Below the pieces are notes generated by a model. It had not been told where the DNA came from. It saw only the letters and a program-made list of their open reading frames with translations, and made no database searches. Made by a program: the position numbers and the translations under genes. From an uncultured Oscillospiraceae bacterium (GTDB lineage: Bacteria > Bacillota > Clostridia > Oscillospirales > Ruminococcaceae): a stretch of 64,000 bases of DNA. How positions within the stretch are numbered: position 1 is the stretch's first letter; each line of letters begins with the position of its first letter. Below are positions 50,084 through 59,786 of the stretch, one piece after another. The stretch lies in contig CATJLA010000189.1 of NCBI GenBank assembly GCA_949741215.1, forward strand, positions 1 through 64,000, written 5' to 3'.

Positions 50084-50797
50084 TTGGCCAAGCTTGCCGC
50101 GATTTTAGGAAACCGCCTTACCAGCCATTTTGGAGAAGGCCCCTCTGTCTTCCGGGAATACATCAACCGCAGCTATATAGAAGCGGTGATGAACGCCGGC
50201 GGGGTTCCGCTGCTCCTTCCCTGCTACGATCAGCCCGAGCAGCTTTATACCGCGCTGGAAAAAGCGGACTGCCTGCTGGTTTCCGGCGGAGTGGATATTG
50301 ACCCTGCCTTTTACGGCCAGCAGCCTGCCCCCCTGATGGGAGACTGGGACCCCCAGCTGGATGCCAACGCCCTGTGGGCCATGCAGTATGCGGTCAAAAA
50401 TCATCTGCCGGTGCTGGGCATCTGCAGGGGCTTACAGCTGATCAACGTAGCCTTTGGCGGTACCCTGCATCAGGACTTAAGCTATAAGGAGGGGGAACGT
50501 CTGCTCCATGTCCAGCATGGCAGCCGGGATAAATACTGCCACACCGTCACCCTAACGCCCGGCAGCATCCTTCAGGAGCTTTATGGGACAGATGTGATCC
50601 GGGTAAACAGCCTGCACCATCAGGCTATCCGGCAGCTGGGGCAGGGCCTTGCGGTAAGCGCCGTTGCTCCCGATGGCGTTATAGAAGGGATTGAAACCCA
50701 GGACGGCGCCGTCGTCGGGGTACAATGGCACCCGGAGGAGCTTACCCAAAAGGACCCCCGCACCTGCCGCCTGTTTGAATACTGGTTAGGGCAGTAA
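50084..50797 (+). CDS. Gamma-glutamyl-gamma-aminobutyrate hydrolase family protein (class I glutamine amidotransferase)
   Basis: LPVLGICRGLQLINVAFGGTLHQDL and GVQWHPEEL; TTG start. Confidence 0.93.
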   Translation: MAKLAAILGNRLTSHFGEGPSVFREYINRSYIEAVMNAGGVPLLLPCYDQPEQLYTALEKADCLLVSGGVDIDPAFYGQQPAPLMGDWDPQLDANALWAMQYAVKNHLPVLGICRGLQLINVAFGGTLHQDLSYKEGERLLHVQHGSRDKYCHTVTLTPGSILQELYGTDVIRVNSLHHQAIRQLGQGLAVSAVAPDGVIEGIETQDGAVVGVQWHPEELTQKDPRTCRLFEYWLGQ

Positions 50798-50817
50798 AGC
50801 AGGGGGCCGCAGCTCTG

Positions 50818-51174
50818 TCACACAGCGGGAACAAGGCCGTAGATGGGCAAAAAGCTCCAAATGCAGCAGATAGCCCCGGCGGCGATAAAAATAAGCCCTA
50901 TAGCGATTTTCTTTTTGCGCTTGTTCATCTCCTGCTTTTGTTCCGGAGAAACAGATACCACCGGGTGATTTCTTCTGCCGATCAGGTAAAGCAGCACGCC
51001 GGAGCTTTGGTTGCCCCCCGCGCCAATTACGCCCCAAAGCCCGGGGTGCTTTAATCCCCGGCAGGCGGCGTCTGTTCGGATCAGCTGATATAACTGCCAG
51101 GTACAAAAGCCAGCGCCCACTATTACGGCGGCCGCCCCGATGATGCCAGCAGCCTGTAAAATCAATAATTCCAT
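50818..51174 (-). CDS. Hypothetical membrane protein downstream of XRE regulator
   Basis: TM segments; GLKHPGLWGVIGAGGNQSSGVLLYLIGRRNHP. Confidence 0.7.
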   Translation of the reverse strand: MELLILQAAGIIGAAAVIVGAGFCTWQLYQLIRTDAACRGLKHPGLWGVIGAGGNQSSGVLLYLIGRRNHPVVSVSPEQKQEMNKRKKKIAIGLIFIAAGAICCIWSFLPIYGLVPAV

Positions 51175-51183
51175 AATAACACC

Positions 51184-51591
51184 TCAAATTCTTTTTACAA
51201 TCTGGTACAGCAAAAACGCTACTCCGATTACCGAAAGGCTGAACAGACAGACCACCACATAAACATTTGTGGGAAAAGCCGCAGTAAGCAGTATCAAAGC
51301 CAGCAGCACCACAATATTCAGGACGATTGCGGAAATTAAATGCCTGTTGCTTTTTACAATGTCGGTAGATTCCTCTAAATGCTCCATCATTTTTGCATCT
51401 CCTTTCAAAAGCTGGTCCAGGCTGACGGAATACAAATCCGAAAGCCTGATCACACTGACAATATCGGGATAGGACCTTTCGTTTTCCCAGTTAGAAATCG
51501 TCTGACGGGAAACAAGCAGCTTTTCCGCCACCTGCTCCTGTGTCAAGCCGGACTTTGCCCTGGCGTCCTTCAGCTTTTTCCCGATCTCCAT
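51184..51591 (-). CDS. XRE-family regulator with C-terminal TM segments
   Basis: MEIGKKLKDARAKSGLTQEQVAEKLLVSRQTISNWENERSYPD; start revised to 51591. Confidence 0.9.
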   Translation of the reverse strand: MEIGKKLKDARAKSGLTQEQVAEKLLVSRQTISNWENERSYPDIVSVIRLSDLYSVSLDQLLKGDAKMMEHLEESTDIVKSNRHLISAIVLNIVVLLALILLTAAFPTNVYVVVCLFSLSVIGVAFLLYQIVKRI

Positions 51592-51710
51592 AGTACGTTG
51601 CCTCCCTTCGCCCTTATTCTCCCAAAAAAGCGGCGGTTTGTCTATCAAACAGCTTTTCCATGGGGCAATTTGGGGCGTCAAAATTCTTTTCCATCGGCAA
51701 ATTTTCCATC

Positions 51711-51728
51711 TTTAGGGACGTAACTGCC
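51711..51728 (+). repeat. Dispersed motif copy
   Basis: TTTAGGGACGTAACTGCC. Confidence 0.8.
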
Positions 51729-51891
51729 GATTTACAGTCTCAAGCTTTTTCCATTGTTTGCAAAAAAGTTAAGTTGCCCATAACGTTTTGATTGCCTCCG
51801 GCACACCTAACTTTTTCCAATCCGTCCCGAAGGGACACCTTCCTTATTCACTATTCACTATTACTTTTTACTTCTAAAAGGAGATTCTTCC

Positions 51892-52758
51892 ATGCTTTCA
51901 AGCGGACCTAAACGCGTTGCCGCAATTCATGATCTTTCCGGCTTTGGCCGGTGCTCTCTTACAGTGATCCTCCCGGTGCTTTCGGCTATGGGGGTGCAGG
52001 CTTGTCCTGTGCCTACAGCGGTGCTCTCTACCCATACCGGCGGGCTGGGGGAGGTGGTTACCCGGGATTTAACCGATTTTATCCGGCCCTGCTTAGAGCA
52101 CTACCGTCAGCTGGAACTGAGCTTTGACGCCGTATACAGCGGGTTCCTCAACAGCGAGGACCAAATTGACCACTGCCTGGAGTTTTTTAAGGCTTATCCG
52201 GATTCTTTAATTGTAGTAGACCCGGTTATGGGGGACCACGGCAAAGCCTACCGTACCTGTACCAAACAGCTGCAGGAGCGGATGTCCGAGCTGGTTGCCC
52301 AGGCCAGCCTGATTACCCCCAACCTTACCGAAGCGGCTATTCTGCTGCGGGAGGATTATTGCTACCAGCCCCTTACCCGTTCTCAGGCCAGAAGTATGCT
52401 TGCCAAGCTGAGCGAGATGGGCCCCGGCATGGTGGTGATCACCGGTGTGCAGCTTTCCACCGGAGAAATTGCCAATTTGGGGTACGATAGAAACCGCAAC
52501 GCCTATTGGTATACCCCCTGCGACCAGGTTCCCGCCTCCTACCCCGGCACCGGGGATATGTACGCCAGCGTGCTGGTAGGGGGGCTGCTTACGGGGGACA
52601 GCCTTTCGGTAGCAATGGCAAGGGCTACCAGCTTTTTGGAGCTGGCGGTAAAAACCACCTTCAGCTATGGTACCGACCCTCGGTACGGCGTGATGCTGGA
52701 AACAGCTCTTTCCTGGCTGACCCATAAGGAAATTTTGAAAAACTATAAAATCTTATAA
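51892..52758 (+). CDS. Pyridoxamine kinase (PfkB/PdxY-like)
   Basis: RVAAIHDLSGFGRCSLTVILPVLSAMGVQACPVPTAVLSTHTGG ... PGTGDMYASVLVGGLL. Confidence 0.94.
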   Translation: MLSSGPKRVAAIHDLSGFGRCSLTVILPVLSAMGVQACPVPTAVLSTHTGGLGEVVTRDLTDFIRPCLEHYRQLELSFDAVYSGFLNSEDQIDHCLEFFKAYPDSLIVVDPVMGDHGKAYRTCTKQLQERMSELVAQASLITPNLTEAAILLREDYCYQPLTRSQARSMLAKLSEMGPGMVVITGVQLSTGEIANLGYDRNRNAYWYTPCDQVPASYPGTGDMYASVLVGGLLTGDSLSVAMARATSFLELAVKTTFSYGTDPRYGVMLETALSWLTHKEILKNYKIL

Positions 52759-52841
52759 AAATCCAGCGAAAAATTTGCTTTCCACCACCGCTGCTTCCAA
52801 GTATAATAATACCATCCACAAAGAATAAGAGCAATCGGGCT

Positions 52842-52882
52842 GCAGTTACGTCCCAACATTTTTATTTTAGGACAAGGCTGCC
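52842..52882. repeat. Inverted motif pair
   Basis: GCAGTTACGTCCCAACATTTTTATTTTAGGACAAGGCTGCC. Confidence 0.75.
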
Positions 52883-52922
52883 CTTGTTGTTCTCAACCTC
52901 TTAGGAAAGGAGCGGCTGGCTT

Positions 52923-53387
52923 TTGAAGATTCAGGTTGTGCCCATGGAGCGGCGGCATACCCCTGCCCTGGCGGCGCTGGAGAGAAAATGCTTCTCCGAG
53001 CCTTGGAGCCAGGCCTCTTTAGAGGAGGAGCTGACAAACCCCGCGGCGGTTTTTTTGGTGGCCTTGGGGGAAGGCGGCGAGGTACTGGGCTATGCCGGTA
53101 TGCACGATATTGTGGGAGAAGGGTATGTCAGCAATATTGCGGTGTTCCCGGAGTTTAGGCGGATGGGCGCAGGCAAAGCGCTGGTGGAGGCTTTGCTCCG
53201 TTACGGCATGGAGCACCGCCTGGACTTAATTACCCTGGAGGTACGCTGCTCCAACCAGCCGGCAATCCGGCTGTATGAGCAGTATGGCTTTTGCGTGGAG
53301 GGGATTCGCAAGCGGTTTTACCGCTCCCCTGACGAGGACGGATATATTATGACGCATCGGTTTTCTTTATTCTCCTCTTTGCAATAA
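52923..53387 (+). CDS. rimI: Ribosomal-protein-alanine N-acetyltransferase RimI
   Basis: ERKCFSEPWSQASLEEEL ... YVSNIAVFPEFRRMGAGKALVEALL ... RCSNQPAIRLYEQYGF. Confidence 0.93.
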   Translation: MKIQVVPMERRHTPALAALERKCFSEPWSQASLEEELTNPAAVFLVALGEGGEVLGYAGMHDIVGEGYVSNIAVFPEFRRMGAGKALVEALLRYGMEHRLDLITLEVRCSNQPAIRLYEQYGFCVEGIRKRFYRSPDEDGYIMTHRFSLFSSLQ

Positions 53388-53390
53388 AAA

Positions 53391-53406
53391 TGTTTCACGT
53401 GAAACA
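53391..53406. promoter_or_regulatory. parS site (ParB/Spo0J binding site)
   Basis: TGTTTCACGTGAAACA, exact, inside a 20-bp perfect palindrome AATGTTTCACGTGAAACATT. Confidence 0.92.
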
Positions 53407-53583
53407 TTTGTTCTTTGATCATCATGAAGAAACAAAGCTTCTTCCCGGTGGGGAGGAAGCTTTGTTTTTGAGTGATGCAGCATTCTGCTTAAAAATGGCG
53501 CTATGCAGTGACAGTACTTTTTTTGAAAAAAACAGGAATTTTCCCCCCGCCTCTCTGCATAGAAATGCAGAGAGGTGAGGCGA

Positions 53584-54228
53584 ATGCAGCAAACGTCAAT
53601 TCTGAACAGCCCGGTATATCCCCCCTCCACCGGCGGGTACAACCGGCAGAAATCGGTGGACTACGCCCGGCTTTGGGCTTACCGCAGAAATCCCGCCTAT
53701 CTGGATTTTCATGGCCTGGGGGGAGACAGCACCAACTTTGTCTCTCAATGCCTGTATATTGGCGGGGAGATTATGAATTACACCCCCTTATACGGATGGT
53801 ACTACATCAGCGGAAACGACTGTTCCGCCGCCTGGACAGGGGTAGAGTTCCTGTACAGCTTTTTAACCCAAAATGAAGGCCCGGGCCCTTATGGCAGGCT
53901 GGTATCTATTGAGCAGGCCCTGCCCGGAGATGTGATTCAGTTTGGGGATGAAAACGGCAGCTTTTACCACACCGCCCTGCTTACAGAGGTGCCAGAAGTT
54001 CCCAGTGTGGAAAATATGCTGGTTGCCGCCCATTCCAGCGACTGTGACTGCAGGCCGGTATCCAGCTATCAGCTTTCCCAGTTCCGGATCATCCATATTG
54101 AGGGATTCCGTGCCCAGGCGCCCCAGGGGATTCCGGATCAGCCGCCTATTCCCCAAAACCCACAAATGCCGCCCCAGCAAATGCCCTCTACTCTGCAGCA
54201 AATGGTGCAGAGCCTGGAAAATTCTTAG
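53584..54228 (+). CDS. Amidase-domain protein (Amidase_6-like)
   Basis: DYARLWAYRRNPAYLDFHGLGGDSTNFVSQCLYIGGEIMNYTP...PGDVIQFGDENGSFYHTALLTEV. Confidence 0.88.
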   Translation: MQQTSILNSPVYPPSTGGYNRQKSVDYARLWAYRRNPAYLDFHGLGGDSTNFVSQCLYIGGEIMNYTPLYGWYYISGNDCSAAWTGVEFLYSFLTQNEGPGPYGRLVSIEQALPGDVIQFGDENGSFYHTALLTEVPEVPSVENMLVAAHSSDCDCRPVSSYQLSQFRIIHIEGFRAQAPQGIPDQPPIPQNPQMPPQQMPSTLQQMVQSLENS

Positions 54229-54464
54229 CTTTGTAAAAGGAATCGCAGGCTTCAAGTCTCACAGCAGGCTTGGAGCCTGCGTTTTTCTTTGTGACGAAGT
54301 GCAGGTTAGAGTTTTAGGGCATAACCCTAACCGAGCAGAAACATCTATTTCTTCTAATTTGCCTACAAGGCAAAACCGCCGCTTGGGGTTCCTTGTGAAA
54401 AAAAGCGTGGGGATTTACCCAGGCCTATGCACCACAAAGCTCCGCGACGTCCCGAAAAATGCCA

Positions 54465-55289
54465 TTACTCCAGCCGATTGACACCAATCAACAGCTTTGC
54501 CTCAATGGTAAGCTCGGCAACCTGCTCCCAGGGAATCGATTCCTTATTTACATGAAAAAGCAGCGGAGTCATGTTTACAAATGCCTCCAGCTCTTCCCGG
54601 TCAATCGGCGTTGTTGAGCTGCAAATCCGGCTTTCCGCCAGGGTAAAACGCTGCTTAAAGTACTCCGACACCCGGCTGCTGCTGTACTCCCCGGCCTGCA
54701 GCTGACCGCTGGCCAGTTGCCTTAGCTCCTGTAAGTGCCGCTCTCCTGGTATCACCTTGATCAGCATTCCGCCCGGCTTTAACACCCGGCTGAATTCCCC
54801 ATAATTTGCGGGAGAAAAAATGTCCAGAACACAGTCAACACAGTGGGGTTGCAGTGGGATATGAGCCAAATCTCCCACAAACCACGCAACATCATGGGTG
54901 CTGTCACGTCGGCTGCCAATTTGTACTCCGTCCTTTGAGAGATCAAACGCCAGCATTTGGCATCCCAAAGCTTTGCTTACGGCCAAGGAGTAATACCCGT
55001 TTCCGCACCCGGCATCCAATAGGACATTTCCGGGCCGGTATTGTGCTAAAACCTCCAGAATAGCCTGCAGCACCGGCTGATACCGCCCCCGCTGCTGCAC
55101 CAGCTCCCGGTTTTGAAAGCTTTGTTTGCTGTAATTTTCCGCTTTGCTCCGGTTCATAAACAGGTTGACGTAACCGGATTTTGCCAAATCAAAGCAATGA
55201 TTCTTTTTGCAGCGCAGGCTGTTTTGCTCCTGCGCCAGGCTGCCGCCGCATACCGGGCAGCTAAAAAGCTTTATGCTGTTGTGGTTCAT
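54465..55289 (-). CDS. RlmA-like 23S rRNA (guanine) methyltransferase
   Basis: Zn ribbon CPVCGGSLAQEQNSLRCKKNHCFDLAKSGYVNLFM; SAM motif VLLDAGCGNGYYS. Confidence 0.9.
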   Translation of the reverse strand: MNHNSIKLFSCPVCGGSLAQEQNSLRCKKNHCFDLAKSGYVNLFMNRSKAENYSKQSFQNRELVQQRGRYQPVLQAILEVLAQYRPGNVLLDAGCGNGYYSLAVSKALGCQMLAFDLSKDGVQIGSRRDSTHDVAWFVGDLAHIPLQPHCVDCVLDIFSPANYGEFSRVLKPGGMLIKVIPGERHLQELRQLASGQLQAGEYSSSRVSEYFKQRFTLAESRICSSTTPIDREELEAFVNMTPLLFHVNKESIPWEQVAELTIEAKLLIGVNRLE

Positions 55290-55633
55290 CTGCTGTTCTC
55301 CTGTTCCATATGCTTATTCAGCGCCACCTGGGCGGCCCTGGCCAAATCGGTAATTACCCGCAGCTGTGGGGTTGTGCAGCTTTCTAACACCTCGGCAATT
55401 TCATCCAGAGAGGCCTTCCGGCTGGATGCCTCCTCGCAAAGCAGATCGTCTGCCGGTACCTCCAGCGCCTGAGCCAGCGCCGCAAATACCGGCAGGCTCA
55501 GCTTGGTGTTGCCTGTTTCAATATGACTCATATGGGTAATGGAAATTCCTGCCTGTTCCGCCAGCCGTTCCTGAGAGAAGCCCCGCGCCTTCCGGAATTT
55601 CCGGATTTTCTGCCCGATTTTATAGTAATCCAT
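55286..55633 (-). CDS. XRE-family transcriptional regulator
   Basis: IGQKIRKFRKARGFSQERLAEQAGISITHMSHIETGNTKLSLPVFAALAQALEVPADDLL; overlaps RlmA-like gene start. Confidence 0.9.
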   Translation of the reverse strand: MDYYKIGQKIRKFRKARGFSQERLAEQAGISITHMSHIETGNTKLSLPVFAALAQALEVPADDLLCEEASSRKASLDEIAEVLESCTTPQLRVITDLARAAQVALNKHMEQENSR

Positions 55634-55816
55634 CCTCTTGCCCCCCAATTTTTCAAATTTTCGATTTCTTACTTGAATTGTATAGGCAGAAATGCTATTA
55701 TAAAATAAACTGCAAGGGCTATTTTATGCCTATTATATTCATAAAATTCTGGGGAAGCTGCATTTTTTTATAAAAAAACCGCTTTATATAAGCAATATTT
55801 TCAGAGGAGGATTTAC

Positions 55817-56317
55817 ATGAACGGTATAGACAATCATTACCGCATACGTCCCATAGAGCAGCAGGAAAGCCACGGCAGGTTTTTCTCTTATGGGGGATGG
55901 GCCTTATTGCTTTTTATTCTGGCAGTTTTGTTTGGGGCAGAGGAGCAGTATGCCGCCCAGGCCGGCTCCGGCAAGGAGGAGCTGTTGGTATCCACCCGGG
56001 CTGAACAGGGGGAGAATGGTATGAGCTGGGTAATTTCCTTGGACGGAACAGCAATTGGTGAAGTAAGGGGGCTGGAGTTTATTCTCGCCCCAGCCGAAAA
56101 TGCCCGGGGCGAAGAGCAGAGCTTTTGGCTGACAGCCCTGCCGGGCCAGGAACTCCAACAGGCTGAGGCCGGGGAGCAGGAGAGTGTCCGGCTGCGGGTT
56201 ACTCTCTCCCGCATTTTTTTATCGGACGGCAGCTCCCGCTTGCCGGAGCAAAGGCCCCGGGGCCTTTTGGGCAGGCTGTATGATTGGATACACAGGGCTG
56301 TTTTTGGCAATAAGTAA
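55817..56317 (+). CDS. Hypothetical membrane protein (166 aa)
   Basis: AGAGGAGG RBS; single N-terminal TM GGWALLLFILAVLFG. Confidence 0.65.
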   Translation: MNGIDNHYRIRPIEQQESHGRFFSYGGWALLLFILAVLFGAEEQYAAQAGSGKEELLVSTRAEQGENGMSWVISLDGTAIGEVRGLEFILAPAENARGEEQSFWLTALPGQELQQAEAGEQESVRLRVTLSRIFLSDGSSRLPEQRPRGLLGRLYDWIHRAVFGNK

Positions 56318-56402
56318 AGCGAAAGCCGCCCAAAAAGGCGGCTTTGGTTGGAAAAAGCAGTTTAAGCCGCCTTTTGGGGCGGCGTCGCAGCGATGTCCCC
56401 AC

Positions 56403-57050
56403 TTACTTATAATAATTGCGGAAATTCTTGCGGGAGTCTTTATACTTCCACCAATCCCGGATTTTTCTGATAAAGTCCCCTCCAAAAAACAGGAAAAAGT
56501 TTACCAGCGACATTACAATAGCCGCCCGGGTAGACCAGCTGCCGAAAATAAAGGAGATCGCAAAGAGAATCCAGTCCAGATAAGCCAGGTACTTGATTTT
56601 AATGGGGATGATAAAGAAAAGCATTACCTGCTGATCGGGAAAAAGCTGAGCAAACGCCAAAAACAACGAGAGGTTCAGATAGGTGTTGGTAGCCGCCCCG
56701 GAAAGAACCCCCGCAATGATAGTGCCCAAAATGCCCACCAGATAATACACGTTAAACTGGAAGGTTCCCCAATACTGCTCTAAGGAGCTGCCGATCCAGT
56801 AATTAAAATACAGGGCGAACAGGATGGTAATTATAGAAGAAGCCGGCGGCAGAAAAATAAAGGTAATCAGCCGCCAAACCTGCCCCTGCAGCACCAAACC
56901 GGAGTCAAAGTACAAATACTGGCTTACCCCAAGCCCCAGCACGGCGTCACAGATTACCACAAACAGCATGGTGGTTACAATATACAGCATCAGGTTGGTA
57001 ATGGCAAAGCGGCCAAACTTCCGCTCCATCCGGTAAAGCCAGTTTCTCAT
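56403..57050 (-). CDS. Rhomboid-like multi-TM protein, apparently lacking catalytic motifs
   Basis: Rhomboid-like topology and the FFIIPIKIKYLAYLD segment; the expected GxSG position reads GAATNTYLNLSL. Confidence 0.7.
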   Translation of the reverse strand: MRNWLYRMERKFGRFAITNLMLYIVTTMLFVVICDAVLGLGVSQYLYFDSGLVLQGQVWRLITFIFLPPASSIITILFALYFNYWIGSSLEQYWGTFQFNVYYLVGILGTIIAGVLSGAATNTYLNLSLFLAFAQLFPDQQVMLFFIIPIKIKYLAYLDWILFAISFIFGSWSTRAAIVMSLVNFFLFFGGDFIRKIRDWWKYKDSRKNFRNYYK

Positions 57051-57225
57051 GGAAATTCTCCTTTTTTCAGTTATCTGTCTGTGCATCCTCCGTTTTGGGG
57101 GACGTAAGCGGGCCAATATGGCAGGTTGTTCTAACCAGGTTCCCTGCTCCGTTATTTTGGGGGTGGATTTACTTGAAACAGCCTTAAAACACCTTAATTT
57201 TGCCCGGCTTTGAACAGATTTTCAC

Positions 57226-57750
57226 TCATTTAAGATAAAAAATGCGATTTTCCTTTCTCGGTGCAGGCTGGGGATACTCCCCGTCCACATAGCCCAGGAT
57301 ACAGTGCCCAATGCCCTCATACTCCTCTGTAATCCCTAACGACTTCAGGAGGGCTTTGCCTTCGTCGGTTTCAAACTCCTCTTTTGCCCGGTGAATCCAG
57401 CAGCTGCCAAGCCCCAGATCATGGGCGGCCAGCATCAGGTTGCCCATAGCCAGGCTGCCGTCATAAACCCCGGTACCGCCTTTTTTTGCCAGGACGATCA
57501 ACACCGCGGGAGCCCCATAAAAAGGATCAGAGCCATCTGCCCGCCCCATTACAGCGGCATTGGCGGCGGAAAGCTTATCCCGTATCTCCTTGTTTGTCAC
57601 CTGAATGATAATGGCGGACTGCCTGCCCATGCCGCTGGCGGCGTAGGCGCCGGCTTCAATAATCTGATCCAGCAGCTCCTGAGGCACAGGGTCCGGCTTA
57701 AAGCGGCGAATGCTTCTTCTGCTTTTGATTTTCTCTAATACCTCACTCAT
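57226..57750 (-). CDS. Nitroreductase family protein
   Basis: LEKIKSRRSIRRFKPDPVPQELLDQIIEAGAYAASGMGRQ ... GSCWIHRAKEEF. Confidence 0.94.
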   Translation of the reverse strand: MSEVLEKIKSRRSIRRFKPDPVPQELLDQIIEAGAYAASGMGRQSAIIIQVTNKEIRDKLSAANAAVMGRADGSDPFYGAPAVLIVLAKKGGTGVYDGSLAMGNLMLAAHDLGLGSCWIHRAKEEFETDEGKALLKSLGITEEYEGIGHCILGYVDGEYPQPAPRKENRIFYLK

Positions 57751-57925
57751 GGGAATCCCCTCCGTTACTTCTTGTATCTATACCATATAAAATGCCTGCC
57801 GGGAAGCGCCAAGCCTTACCAAAAGCAGCAAGCCTAACGACGTCCCGGAGCTTTATAAGGCTATTATACAATAATTTTGAACAGAAGAAAAGGGAGATTT
57901 TGTAAACAGCGCCGGTCCTTTTCTA

Positions 57926-58789
57926 TCAGGACATCAGGTAGCTCAGGTCCTCTGCCGAAAGCCCCGGCTGCAGCGCCCGATTGATTGCCATGGAAATCAC
58001 CTGGGCTCCCCGGTCAATCAGCTGGTCTATTTCCCGCGGGGTGACGATCATCTGGTTCAGCTCACCGCTTTTGGGGGGCTGCTCCTTTCCCGAAAGCTGC
58101 TGGGCCAGGCTCCAGGCGTCCACCACAGTGGGAATGCCCACCGAAAGCACCGGAATGCCCAGGGTATGGCGGCTTAGCTCCTTGCGGCGGGTCATTAAGC
58201 CGGAGCCGGGGGAGATGCCGGTATCCGAAAGCTGGATGGTACACCCCAGGCGGGAAACCTCCCGGGCCGCCAGGGCGTCCACCGCAATTACTGCCACGGG
58301 CTTTAGGTCCTTTACCAGGCTGTGAATCATCTCCCAGCTTTCAATACCGGTTTGGCCAAGCACACCGGGGGCCACCGCGGCCACGGGGCGCAGCTCGTCC
58401 AAAAGAGGGACTTGGGTTGCACCCATAAGGTGCCGGGTTGCCAGGATTTTGCTTGCCATGCGGGGGCCCAGGGCATCCGGGGTGATGGCGATGTTGCCTA
58501 AGCCCACCACCAGCGCCAGGCCCTTTGGCGGAAGCAAAGGGGCAAGCTGGCTGCGCAGGGCTTCCGCCTGGTCGTCACAGCAGGAGGCGCTTTCCAGCAG
58601 GGGCGGCATGGAAAGGGTAACATACCGCCCCTGAGGCTTGCCAAAGGCTTTTGCGCCCTCCTCGCCGGTAATTTCCACCGTTTGGATTTCCACCTCGTTT
58701 AGCTGCTGGGTATGCAGGGTAACCCCCTTGGGAAGCTTTTGGGAGAAGGTTTCCGCCGTTTCCAGGGCGAGATCAGTTCTCGGGCTCAT
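57926..58789 (-). CDS. gpr: GPR endopeptidase (spore germination protease)
   Basis: PRTDLALETAE ... VVGLGNIAITPDALGPRMASKILATRHL; start revised to 58789. Confidence 0.95.
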   Translation of the reverse strand: MSPRTDLALETAETFSQKLPKGVTLHTQQLNEVEIQTVEITGEEGAKAFGKPQGRYVTLSMPPLLESASCCDDQAEALRSQLAPLLPPKGLALVVGLGNIAITPDALGPRMASKILATRHLMGATQVPLLDELRPVAAVAPGVLGQTGIESWEMIHSLVKDLKPVAVIAVDALAAREVSRLGCTIQLSDTGISPGSGLMTRRKELSRHTLGIPVLSVGIPTVVDAWSLAQQLSGKEQPPKSGELNQMIVTPREIDQLIDRGAQVISMAINRALQPGLSAEDLSYLMS

Positions 58790-58838
58790 AAAAATGCTCC
58801 TTTTTTCAAATAAATTTTGAGTTTGTGCGGAAAAATAG

Positions 58839-58867
58839 TTGCAATTTTCAAAAAAAGATGGTATCAT
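58839..58867 (+). promoter_or_regulatory. Sigma-A promoter for rpsT
   Basis: TTGCAA-N17-TATCAT upstream of AGAGGAGGTG RBS. Confidence 0.7.
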
Positions 58868-58906
58868 AACTTGTAATGTCTGTTAGGGTAAGAGGAGGTG
58901 TAATGT

Positions 58907-59158
58907 ATGCCGAACGTAAAATCCGCAAAGAAGAGAGTTAAGGTTATTGCAACCAAAACTGCTCAGAACAAGGCTTTGAAGTCCAACCTGAAGACTGTAT
59001 TGAAGAAAGCCGATCTTGCTATTGCCAATAACGCTGCCGACAAGAGCGAGGCTGTAAGATATGCAATGAAGACTCTGGATCAGGCTTGTGCAAAGGGCCT
59101 GCTGCACAAGAACAGCGCTGCCAGAAAGAAGTCTACTCTGGCCCGTGCCTGCCAGTAA
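58907..59158 (+). CDS. rpsT: 30S ribosomal protein S20
   Basis: MPNVKSAKKRVKVIATKTAQNKALKSNLKTVLKKA. Confidence 0.97.
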   Translation: MPNVKSAKKRVKVIATKTAQNKALKSNLKTVLKKADLAIANNAADKSEAVRYAMKTLDQACAKGLLHKNSAARKKSTLARACQ

Positions 59159-59417
59159 TTTTGCCGGGGTTTTAGCCCTTTTGGCAAAGGACAAAAGCCG
59201 ATGGAAGCAGCTCCAATTTGCAAAAATTGGGTCTGCTTTTCTTTTTACCGGCAAAAGCCCCCGCTGCGCCGGATTAAAGGGGCGCTGTCTTGTCCTGCCG
59301 CTTTGTTTTTGCGGACGTCGCTCATCCCGGTTGTGCTCCGCTTTTTAGTATGGCTGACTTTGGGGCGTTTTATCGGCCGTTTTGGGTATGCTGATTTTAT
59401 TTTGGAGGTGCTTTTTT

Positions 59418-59630
59418 GTGAAAACTGTAATCCTTGATGCAGTGAAAATTGTGATAGAAGATACTGCAAAAACCATAAAAAGGATGCTGCCCTTTATTGT
59501 GGCGGTAGGTTCGCTGCTGTTTACCATAGCTTCACTGGTACTTTCCGCTTCCTATCTGGCTTACCGCCTGGCGGACGAGCGGGCCCACCGGGAAAAGTGG
59601 GAGGAATATGACGACTGCGGCCTGGCTTGA
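59418..59630 (+). CDS. Small membrane protein (70 aa)
   Basis: GTG start after TTTGGAGGTG; one TM segment. Confidence 0.6.
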   Translation: MKTVILDAVKIVIEDTAKTIKRMLPFIVAVGSLLFTIASLVLSASYLAYRLADERAHREKWEEYDDCGLA

Positions 59631-59667
59631 TTTTACCTGCCGGTTTCTGTTTTCTTTTAGGGACGTT

Positions 59668-59738
59668 AAAACCCCCGGCAATCCGCCGGGGGTTTGCTGC
59701 CTGCTTTGACCGAAGCTGCTGCTTCGGTTATTTTTTTG
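59668..59738 (+). terminator. Two adjacent terminator-like hairpins after 70-aa gene
   Basis: AAACCCCCGGC/GCCGGGGGTTT and CCGAAGCTGCTGCTTCGGTTATTTTTTT; first is preceded by motif TTTTAGGGACGTTAA. Confidence 0.75.
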
Positions 59739-59786
59739 TCTTTTCCCGCATAGCTTGTAAAAGAGCAGCCAAATCCATGCGGAGGG

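Noticed and set aside
53390-53578. 62-aa ORF beginning MFHVKH
   Set aside because: The N-terminus is simply a translation of the parS palindrome; no other protein-like features.
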